From NCBI GenBank assembly GCA_016779205.1, contig JADHOC010000014.1:84916-148915 (forward strand): a DNA stretch of 64,000 bases, in the 5' to 3' direction. The notes beneath the pieces are model-generated. The model did not search any database. It was not told the DNA's origin and was given only the letters and a program-made list of their open reading frames with translations. Within the stretch, counting starts at the first letter, position 1. Each line of letters starts with the position of its first letter. Position numbers and translations under genes: made by a program. Shown piece after piece: positions 57,225 to 64,000 of the stretch. This DNA is from Planctomycetota bacterium (GTDB lineage Bacteria > Planctomycetota > UBA1135 > GCA-002686595).

Positions 57225-57761
57225 TCAGCGCTCGAAGGAGCCCTTGAAGGTGATGTCCGTGTAGCCAGCGTCCATGGCCGCGTCGAGGACCAGGACCACG
57301 TCCAGGTTGGTGACGTCGGTCCGGGGATCGATGGTGGCCTTCTTCTCGGGGTCCGCCTTGATGAAGGCCTTGAGGGCCTTCACCACCTCTTCCAGCTTGG
57401 TGGTGCGCTTCGTGCCCACCGTGTAGCGGATCTGTCGGGTGTCGTCGTAGACGAAGCGGCGGTTCGCCTTCACGTCCTCGTCGGTGTAGGGCACGAGGCC
57501 ATCCCGGGTCTCGCGCATCTTGTTGCCGGGGCGCAGCACGTCGAGGCGGATGTCCACCTTCTCGACGGGCTCGGCCTGGCTCGTGTTGACGCCGACGTCC
57601 TTGGGCAGGTACGCCCCGAGCTTGCCCTCGAGGACTTTGAACTTCAGCGTGCACATGAAGAAGATGAGCAGCAGGAACGTGACGTCGATCATCGGCGTCA
57701 TCTGCAGCTCGCACTTCTCGTTGGTGATCTCGCTGAGGGCGCTTCCTTTCTTCTTGGCCAT
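57225..57761 (-). CDS. ExbD/TolR-family protein, second copy
   Basis: Part of a proton-motive-force-driven motor of the ExbBD/TolQR/MotAB type, 178 residues. The N-terminal helix CELQMTPMIDVTFLLLIFFMC carries the conserved proton-binding aspartate (MIDV). The rest is periplasmic, including LPKDVGVNTSQAEPVEKVDIR and a C-terminal ExbD fold (AFIKADPEKKATIDPRTDV). It differs clearly from the other ExbD copy, with 15 lysines and arginines near the start, so the two may heterodimerise or serve different partners. The gap to its upstream ExbD is 64 bases. Confidence 0.87.
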   Translation of the reverse strand: MAKKKGSALSEITNEKCELQMTPMIDVTFLLLIFFMCTLKFKVLEGKLGAYLPKDVGVNTSQAEPVEKVDIRLDVLRPGNKMRETRDGLVPYTDEDVKANRRFVYDDTRQIRYTVGTKRTTKLEEVVKALKAFIKADPEKKATIDPRTDVTNLDVVLVLDAAMDAGYTDITFKGSFER

Positions 57762-57825
57762 GTCTTTTTGACTCCCTTGTGGTGGGGCGTGGCGGACAGG
57801 GGGGCGAGCGGGCTCGCCCCGCCGA

Positions 57826-58335
57826 TCAGTTGCCGGCCTCGTTGGTGTCGGGGGTGGAGACGGCGAGCTGCAGCTTCCAGATCTGCGTTCCTTCCTGGCC
57901 GCAGCGCTCCATGATGTACTGCACGTACTTGAAGGGCGTGACCTGATCGGCGCGGATGAGGACGGGCTCGTCCGGGATCATCGTGGAGCTACCAGGGGCG
58001 ATGGGCTCCTTCTTCATCCGGTTGGCCGCCGACTTCAGCCAGACGTCGAGATCGTTCCACTTGTCCGGGCCGGTGTTCACGTCCGGGTCGTAGTACGTCT
58101 TCTTCTTGATGATCATGTCCCCGCCGTGGGGGACGTTGATGATCGGCCGCCACTCCTTGGGGTCCGGCTTATCAGGCTGGGCATGCTCGGCCACCGGGAG
58201 GTCAACGTCCTCCAGGTCCTGCTGGGTCATGTCCGTGATGATCATGAAGAAGATGATGAGGAGGAAAACGACGTCGATCATCGGCGTCATATCCATCTCC
58301 ATATCCGTCTCTGCGTCGTGCTTGGCCAGGTTCAT
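57826..58335 (-). CDS. ExbD/TolR-family protein, first copy
   Basis: Proton-channel accessory subunit, 169 residues. The N-terminal helix MDMTPMIDVVFLLIIFFMIIT carries the conserved Asp, and a periplasmic domain follows, with DVDLPVAEHAQPDKPDPKEW and FKYVQYIMERCGQEGTQIWKLQ near the end. An insertion (about 85-105: VPHGGDMIIKKKTYYDPDVN) separates the strands of the ExbD fold. It lies between ExbB (145-base gap) and the second ExbD. Confidence 0.88.
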   Translation of the reverse strand: MNLAKHDAETDMEMDMTPMIDVVFLLIIFFMIITDMTQQDLEDVDLPVAEHAQPDKPDPKEWRPIINVPHGGDMIIKKKTYYDPDVNTGPDKWNDLDVWLKSAANRMKKEPIAPGSSTMIPDEPVLIRADQVTPFKYVQYIMERCGQEGTQIWKLQLAVSTPDTNEAGN

Positions 58336-58480
58336 GTGCAGTCTCTGTGGGCGCGGTGGGCGGCTTCGGGCCGTCCGGGGGCAACTCTACGGTCGGTGAG
58401 GGGCGCGAGCCGGGGGACCGGACACGCGGGCCAGCCGCCGGCGGGCCCCCGAGGGGGCCGCGCCGTCAGCCGGCGTCCTC

Positions 58481-59188
58481 TCAGGTCTGCGGGCGGAAGC
58501 GCTCGAAGAGGTCCTCGACGATGGCGCCCGTCTCGATGATCGTCTTGATGAGGCGGTTGCGCAGGAAGGCGAAGGCCGCCGTCACCGGGATGGCGACGAT
58601 CAGACCAAGCATGGTGGTCAGGAGCGCCTGGGAGATACCGGCGGCGAGGTCGGCCGGGTTGGCCTGACCCTGCGAGCGGGCAATCTCGTTGAACGCGGTG
58701 ACCATTCCCATCACGGTGCCGAGCAGACCCATCATCGGGGCGACGTTGGCGATGAGGGAGAGCCAGCCGATCTTCTGGTGGAGCTTGATCGACTCCTCGT
58801 CGCCCATCTCCTCGAGGGACTTCTCGACGACCTCGTAGGGGTGGCCGATCTTGGAGATACCGGCGCCGCAGACGCGGGTGAAGTAGGTCTCCTCCTCCTC
58901 GCAGAGGTCCATGGCCTCCTGGAACTTCTCGTCGTTGAAGAGGACCTCGATCTCGTCGATGAGCTCCGGCGGGGCGAGCTTGTCGCGCTTCAGGGAGGTC
59001 ATGTTCTCGATGATCACCGCGAGGGCGACGATCGAGAGGAGCATGATGCACCAGCCGACGGGGCCAGCGTTCTTGAAGACGTCACCGGCGGTGGTGTTCT
59101 GGGCCATGGCCGGCGTCGCCGTCGACAGGAAGACGAGGCCAGCGGCAGCTGCAGGTGCCAGTCGAGCGAGGAGGGAGTTCGCGTTCAT
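58481..59188 (-). CDS. ExbB/TolQ/MotA-family proton channel protein
   Basis: Inner-membrane motor protein, 235 residues. Unusually it begins with a signal-peptide-like segment (MNANSLLARLAPAAAAGLVFLSTATPAMAQ) before the first channel helix (AGPVGWCIMLLSIVALAVIIENM). The channel domain has IGWLSLIANVAPMMGLLGTVMGMVTAFNEIA and DLAAGISQALLTTMLGLIVAIPVTAAFAFL, the usual TM2-TM3 hairpin with the conserved Gly-Thr and Pro. Together with the ExbD copies it should form a proton-driven complex. The gap to the upstream repeat-protein gene is 289 bases. Confidence 0.9.
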   Translation of the reverse strand: MNANSLLARLAPAAAAGLVFLSTATPAMAQNTTAGDVFKNAGPVGWCIMLLSIVALAVIIENMTSLKRDKLAPPELIDEIEVLFNDEKFQEAMDLCEEEETYFTRVCGAGISKIGHPYEVVEKSLEEMGDEESIKLHQKIGWLSLIANVAPMMGLLGTVMGMVTAFNEIARSQGQANPADLAAGISQALLTTMLGLIVAIPVTAAFAFLRNRLIKTIIETGAIVEDLFERFRPQT

Positions 59189-59477
59189 TGGGATGGCTGG
59201 GGGCGTATCGGGCTCTGTCCGGATCTCCGTGGATCGGAGGGGGCGGAGCCGAGGGACCGTGGGCTCACCGGACCCGGGAGGTGACCCGAATGGTCACCAG
59301 GGCGGTGAGGGGATGAATTGGATTGGGTTGGGTTGGTCGGGGGGATCGAATCCCGACCAGACGGGAACCGCTCGCCGAGAGGCATGCGGAGCCCGAGGGC
59401 TAGGTGGATGCTGGCCGCAGGGCCATTTTCCCGACAGAGAACGTACCGCTCGCTGGGCCGTCGGCAACCGTGATGTT

Positions 59478-60647
59478 TTACAACGATTCGAGAAGTTGCG
59501 CCGCCTTGCGTGCAGAGGGCGTGGCGCCGTACTGAGACGCGACCTGCCGGAGGGCCGTCTTGGCGGCATTCGCGTCCCCGGCCTCACCCGCCTTCAGGCC
59601 CGCCTCGGCGAGCCCGACCAGGGCCTCAGCGCGGCGATCCGCGGAGGTGTGATCGAGGCCAGCGACCCAGGCGAACTCGAACTGGGCCTTGCGGAAGTCG
59701 CCCTCGGCGAGCCAGGCGTGCCCCAGGCCGAGGTGCGCTGCGGCCATTCCGGCCGAGGTCTCGCTGCTCTTGGAGGCCGACTCGAAGGTCCGGCGGACGC
59801 TCTTGGCGTCCCCAGAGGAGGCCTTGGTGATGGCCTCGCCCATGCCCGCGACCTCGGCCCCTGCGGCAGCAGCGGCCATGACCGATGCGTTCTCGCTCTC
59901 GATGGCCCCGTAGGCCGCCGCGGCGAGGTCGAAGAGCTCACGGGCCCCGACGTTGTCACCGGCGCTGATGGCGGCGTAGGCGCCATGCATGGCGGCGTCA
60001 GCGGTGGTGATGGGGGAATAACCCTCCGCGCCGCCGTTGCCGGCGTCGTAGATCGAGCGATACCCATCCCGGGCGGCGGCGGCGTCACCGTTGAGCCACT
60101 GGGCCCGCGACTTGAGCGCGAGCACCTCGGGGACCTGTCGCGCGGACGGGAAGTCGGTCATGAACCGGTCGCACTCGCCGGCGACATCTCCGAAGCGGGT
60201 CATGTCGCTGGCGGCCAGGGCCATGAGCGAGGTGGCTGCCCTCAGGCGGGCCTCGGCGCGCAGGGGGTCGCGCACCGCGCTGTCCCCGGCGGCCTCCTGG
60301 TAGCTCTTGACGGCGTCTTCCCAGGCGCCCCGGCCGGCGTAGGTGCCACCGTCGCTGAAGGCCGTGGAGCCGCTGCCCCAGGCGATCTGGATCACCTCGG
60401 CCGACTTGATCGAGATCTCGCGGCCGTCGCGGCGGGTCACCTTGACGTTGTCGAGGCCGTCCTCGGTGACCGTGCCGGTGACCGTGCTGGCCTTGTTGGT
60501 CCGCGGGTTGATCCGGAAGACCTGGTCCGGCTTGGCCTGGGGGGCGGCCAGCGCGGGTGCCGAGAGCATCGCGACCGCCGCCATGGCGGCGGGGGCGAGG
60601 CGGAGGGCGGTACGGGCGAGGGAGGGGAGGGTGGCGATCTTCATCAC
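59478..60647 (-). CDS. Exported repeat (TPR-like) protein
   Basis: 389 residues. The signal peptide is MKIATLPSLARTALRLAPAAMAAVAMLSAPALAAP. A short beta-rich domain follows (about 40-90: TVTGTVTEDGLDNVKVTRRDGREISIKSAEVIQI). The remaining roughly 290 residues are alanine-rich helical repeats with tetratricopeptide character (for example GAWEDAVKSYQEAAGDS, AARDGYRSIYDAG, NVGARELFDLAAAAYG and RKAQFEFAWVAGLDHT). Likely periplasmic. The gene lies 64 bases after the large TPR gene and directly upstream of ExbB, so a role in the same envelope complex is likely. Confidence 0.75.
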   Translation of the reverse strand: MMKIATLPSLARTALRLAPAAMAAVAMLSAPALAAPQAKPDQVFRINPRTNKASTVTGTVTEDGLDNVKVTRRDGREISIKSAEVIQIAWGSGSTAFSDGGTYAGRGAWEDAVKSYQEAAGDSAVRDPLRAEARLRAATSLMALAASDMTRFGDVAGECDRFMTDFPSARQVPEVLALKSRAQWLNGDAAAARDGYRSIYDAGNGGAEGYSPITTADAAMHGAYAAISAGDNVGARELFDLAAAAYGAIESENASVMAAAAAGAEVAGMGEAITKASSGDAKSVRRTFESASKSSETSAGMAAAHLGLGHAWLAEGDFRKAQFEFAWVAGLDHTSADRRAEALVGLAEAGLKAGEAGDANAAKTALRQVASQYGATPSARKAAQLLESL

Positions 60648-60711
60648 AGTCTCGGGGAGATCGGGCGTCGCGGACGTGGGGAGCGTGGGGCGGGGAGGGG
60701 AGCGTGGGCGA

Positions 60712-63702
60712 TCAGCGGGTCTGCTCGTAGAGCCAGCGGTAGCGGGCGGCGAGCACCCCGTTGCCGAGGCGCGCGCGCAGCGCGGGCTCGGTCTCTTCCC
60801 CGGAGCAGTTCTCCTCCACGACGGAGAACTGCACGTCGTTCTCGAGGGTCACGACCACCTCGTCCATGATCCGCTTCGCGCTCGCGGCCTTGCGGTCGTC
60901 CTGGAGGCCCCAGACGTAGTAGGCGTAGATCGACATGAACTTGGCCTCGTACCAGTCGCAAGCCCACCACTTGTCACCGGACATGGCGAAGGTGTTCAGG
61001 CGGCCGGTGATGAACTGGAACTCCTCTTCCGTTCCGCCCGCGCCGCGCGTGGCGGTGACCCGCTCGCCGCCGCCGCCGCCGTTGACGGAACCGAGCATGG
61101 CGCGGCTGAGCAGCAGCGTGGGGCGTCGCGACTTGAGGGGGGCGTCTTCGCCGACGATGAGCGGGGCCAGGAGGTTCTTCGCCACCTCCATCTCCCCGAG
61201 CTCGACCAGGCACTCGGCGAGATCCGGGGTGACCTGGGTCGCCACGGTCCTGCCGTACTCGGCGTCGTCCTTGAACCTGGACGCCATGCGCTCGAGGGGG
61301 CTCTTGGCCTTCTGCCACTCCTGGAGCTCGAGCCAGAGCTTGCTCTCGGCTCGGAGGTTCTTGAACTCGGGGCTGGGGGTGATTCCGTTGGCGAATTCGA
61401 GGGCCTTCGCCATCTCGCCCGTCACCTTCTGGTAGGCGTTGGGGTCCGGAACTCCGGCCGCCTCCATGCGGTCACGCCGCGCATTGAGGGCGAGGTAGAG
61501 GTCGATGGACGCGCTCGCGGTCTCCGGCGCGTCCGGGCTGGACGCGACCATCTCGGCCACGATGGCGGCCGCCGAGGCGGCGTCGCCGCTCTTGGCGTAG
61601 GAGTCGGCCAGAATGGACTGGGCGCGGATCACGAACTTGCCGGCGTTGCCATACGTGGTGCCGTAGTCCTTGAGCTCCTCGATGACCTTGGCGAAGCCGC
61701 TGTCGTCGGCGCCCTCGGACTTCCTGTAGCGCCCGTTGGCGATCACGTGATCGATGTAGGCGCGGTAGAACTCGGCGCGGGAGAGGGCCTGGCTGCGGCG
61801 CGCTTCCTCGAGGGGGCTCGTGGGCGTGAACTTGGGGTCCTTGGCGCGGCCGGTCAGGTAGTCGTCGAAGGCGCCGCGGGCGCCCCGGAGGTCCTTGTTC
61901 GAGAGCTTGCACAGGCCAATCTGGATCTGGGCGAGCTCGTAGAACCCGTCCTCCGGCTTGATCTGCTCGTACTCGGCGATGGCCCCGTCCCAGTCGCGGT
62001 CGCTGCGGCGCGCCTCGCCGCGGTTGAAGATGATCTCGTCAGCAGAGCCCTCCTCGTCGAAGGCGATGACGAAGTTCTCCGCCTCACGGATGAGCGCGGC
62101 CACGTCGTCCTGATTGTCGATCCCCAGGCCGCGGGCCCAGGCCTTGATCGTGTTCTGGTAGCCGCGGGCGTTGGAGCGGTTGAAGTCGTCGTCGCGCCAG
62201 TTGAGGAGCGCCTCGCGGAAGGCCATGGCGGCCTCGAGCTGACGGTCCTGGCGGCGCAGGGTGAGGCCCATGCCGTTGTAGACCTTGGCGCCGAACTCGA
62301 CCCGGTCGGCGGGGTCCAGGGCGTCGAGGCGGGTGAGCAGCTCGCGGTAACCGGCCAGGGCCTCCTCGTAGTTCTCGCCGGCGCGCTTGGCGTCCGCGGC
62401 CTGGAGAAGCTGGGCGGGGGGGATCTCGATGCCCGGGCGCTCGTTGATCGAGGCGATCAGCTCGCCGCCCTTGCGGGCGGCCTCGGTGCCGGGGTTGTCG
62501 CTGGCGATCTGCTTGGCGAGGTCGAGGGCGAAGGTGATGCTGTCGCGCTGCTGGCGGCGGGACTTGACCTCCTCGCGCATCTCGGCCTCGGTGGCGAACC
62601 AGCGGGCGCTGCCTTCTCCCAGGTCGCCGCCGATGAAGCCGCCGGCGTCCACGAGGGTGCTGGCGAACTCCAGCATGGCGGAGTTTCCGAGGACGGAGAG
62701 CGAGAAGCCCTCCTGGCGGTACAGGTTGTAGAAGAAGAGGCCGGCGGTGATCGCTCCCTCAAGCTCACCGAGCTCGCGGGAGGTGCTCTGGACGCCGGGG
62801 ATCACGAGCTCGACGTAGAGGAAGCGCTTCTGCTTGATGTCGAGGGGCAGCTTCGACCACTCGAGCATCTCCTCGCGCTTGTCGGGGTCGATCGGGATGA
62901 CGCTGTTGATCACGCCGATGTAGAAGTCGCGGGCCTCCTCTGGGAACCCGGTGCTCGCGTAGACGTCGCCGATGCCGGCGTTGGCGCGCAGTGCGATCTC
63001 CGTGCCCTCACCGACGTCGAAGATGAGCTCGGAGTAGGTCTCGATGGCCTGCTCGCTGAAGAAGGCATCGTCGGGCGTCGCGGAGCTGATGTGCGCATAG
63101 AGCCCCGCCTTGTCGAGCATCAGCACGTCCCGCTTCGTCTTGAGGGCCGGCGTCATCGGGTCGGTGGCATCGATCTCCTCGATGAGCTCCTCGCAGAGCC
63201 TCACGGACTTCTCCAGGACGGCCACCTTGCGCTCGCGGAGGGCCTCGGCCTCCTCACCGACAGCCTCCTCGAGGGAGATGTCGAGGCTGCGAGCGTAGAA
63301 GCTGGCGAGCTCGACCATCGTGCGCTGGGCGTCGATGCGGTTGTCCGCCCCCATGTTCGCGGTCACGTAGTCCTCGTACGCGGACATGGCCTGCTCGAAG
63401 AGCTCGTTGCGCCGGGTGGGGTCGGTCGAGGCCTTGGCGCCGATGTAGTAGACGTCGCAGCGGACGAGCTCGAGCTCGGACTCCATCCGGCCCGAGACGC
63501 CCTTCTCTGCGACGTTGTTGAGCACTGACTCGGCCATATCGACGAAGGCCCACTCCTTTGCGAGTCCGCGCGCGAAGTCGATCTCCGCCTCGACGGCTTT
63601 CTCCGAGCTCGACTGCGCTGCGGCCGGGACGGAAAGGCCGATTGCGGCGGTGAGGAGGAGGAGCTGGCGGTGGATGGGGCTGGCGCTGAATGAAATGGTC
63701 AT
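60712..63702 (-). CDS. Large exported TPR-like protein
   Basis: 996 residues. The signal peptide is LLLLTAAIGLSVPAAAQ. Almost the whole mature protein is predicted helical repeats, many of TPR type (for example NYEEALAGYRELLTRLDALDPADR, LEAAMAFREALLNWRDDDFNRS and DWDGAIAEYEQIKPEDG). No enzymatic domain is visible. Near residues 900-920 is a glycine-rich loop (SVNGGGGGERVTATRGAGG), then a cysteine-containing C-terminal region (ACDWYEAKF). It is the first gene of the ExbB/ExbD cluster. TPR proteins of this size usually scaffold multiprotein complexes; here it would sit in the periplasm. Confidence 0.78.
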   Translation of the reverse strand: MTISFSASPIHRQLLLLTAAIGLSVPAAAQSSSEKAVEAEIDFARGLAKEWAFVDMAESVLNNVAEKGVSGRMESELELVRCDVYYIGAKASTDPTRRNELFEQAMSAYEDYVTANMGADNRIDAQRTMVELASFYARSLDISLEEAVGEEAEALRERKVAVLEKSVRLCEELIEEIDATDPMTPALKTKRDVLMLDKAGLYAHISSATPDDAFFSEQAIETYSELIFDVGEGTEIALRANAGIGDVYASTGFPEEARDFYIGVINSVIPIDPDKREEMLEWSKLPLDIKQKRFLYVELVIPGVQSTSRELGELEGAITAGLFFYNLYRQEGFSLSVLGNSAMLEFASTLVDAGGFIGGDLGEGSARWFATEAEMREEVKSRRQQRDSITFALDLAKQIASDNPGTEAARKGGELIASINERPGIEIPPAQLLQAADAKRAGENYEEALAGYRELLTRLDALDPADRVEFGAKVYNGMGLTLRRQDRQLEAAMAFREALLNWRDDDFNRSNARGYQNTIKAWARGLGIDNQDDVAALIREAENFVIAFDEEGSADEIIFNRGEARRSDRDWDGAIAEYEQIKPEDGFYELAQIQIGLCKLSNKDLRGARGAFDDYLTGRAKDPKFTPTSPLEEARRSQALSRAEFYRAYIDHVIANGRYRKSEGADDSGFAKVIEELKDYGTTYGNAGKFVIRAQSILADSYAKSGDAASAAAIVAEMVASSPDAPETASASIDLYLALNARRDRMEAAGVPDPNAYQKVTGEMAKALEFANGITPSPEFKNLRAESKLWLELQEWQKAKSPLERMASRFKDDAEYGRTVATQVTPDLAECLVELGEMEVAKNLLAPLIVGEDAPLKSRRPTLLLSRAMLGSVNGGGGGERVTATRGAGGTEEEFQFITGRLNTFAMSGDKWWACDWYEAKFMSIYAYYVWGLQDDRKAASAKRIMDEVVVTLENDVQFSVVEENCSGEETEPALRARLGNGVLAARYRWLYEQTR

Positions 63703-64000
63703 GTTCGTTCGTCGCGTTCGCAGGGCCTCGCTGGGGGGAGGCCGGCGTGGGGCTTCGACCGGGTCTTAGTCCGCTGAATGAGAGAGGTGACCGGGGGCGT
63801 CGAGGAATCCGGGATGCGGGCTCGGGCGCTCCTGGGGACCAGGAAGCGGGCGGGAGAGGATACGGCAAGCTGGCGTCCCTGTGAACGGGGGAGCGCCCCT
63901 TGCGTGCCCGATCTCGTCCCACAAGGAAGCCGCCGCGCGGCCCGCGGGAGCGGGGCGCGCGGCGGCTGGGTCCGTGGCCCCCGCGGGGCGGGGCCGGGAT
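63703..64000. other. Right-edge region, no gene seen
   Basis: 298 bases up to the window edge, containing the upstream region of the large TPR gene and a strong hairpin. No convincing coding frame was found. Confidence 0.4.
63928..63967. terminator. GC-rich hairpin, likely terminator of a gene beyond the window
   Basis: AGCCGCCGCGCGGCCCGC pairs with GCGGGGCGCGCGGCGGCT around GGGA, with one mismatch. No gene inside the window ends here, so it probably terminates a unit entering from the right. Confidence 0.5.

Noticed and set aside
60343..63528. 1061-codon open frame on the plus strand
   Set aside because: It is antisense to two signal-peptide-bearing repeat proteins; no motif of its own.

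Overview
The window is 64 kb of very GC-rich DNA, densely coding on both strands. It looks like chromosome from a member of the Planctomycetota. This rests on secreted proteins sharing a C-terminal module, a pentaheme alternative complex III joined to a caa3 oxidase, and several ExbB/ExbD and TPR envelope proteins. No rRNA, tRNA, CRISPR array, phage or insertion sequence was seen, so the lineage call is an inference from gene content.

Layout. 1-3.1 kb (-): a ComEC DNA-uptake channel whose frame runs without a stop into a second, signal-peptide-like segment and off the left edge. 3.3-5.4 kb (+): coaD, a RidA-family deaminase and ychF. 5.5-12.2 kb: two secreted proteins (-) that end in the same roughly 120-residue module, on either side of a DnaQ-like exonuclease and a 973-residue multi-repeat surface protein (+). 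12.4-16.5 kb (+): modABC molybdate transporter, a CrcB/FluC fluoride channel and a diacylglycerol-kinase-like protein.

16.8-32.5 kb: two complete oligopeptide ABC transporters (A-B-C-D-F), transcribed away from each other around a beta-lactamase-like serine hydrolase. Three of the four permeases carry large insertions between the first membrane helix and the conserved core. 32.6-34.9 kb (+): a RegB-type redox sensor kinase and its RegA-type regulator. These sit directly upstream of 35.5-49.7 kb (+), a respiratory operon: alternative complex III (actA, actB, actC, an actD-actE fusion, actF), a small unknown membrane protein, SCO, and a caa3-type A2 cytochrome c oxidase (coxB, coxA, coxC, subunit IV). 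A second subunit-III-like gene follows. An inverted repeat lies on a TATTCT box in the leader of this operon.

50.7-53.6 kb: a small membrane protein, a PhyH-type dioxygenase with an adjacent nitrilase-family amidase, and a HAD phosphatase (-). 53.8-63.7 kb (-): a lipoprotein secretin, two ExbD proteins, one ExbB protein and two exported repeat proteins. Together they look like a proton-motive-force-driven envelope machine, and this is the best candidate for an undescribed system in the window.

Several genes have a TANNNT box only 6-12 bases before the start codon and no Shine-Dalgarno sequence, which suggests that leaderless transcription is common here.
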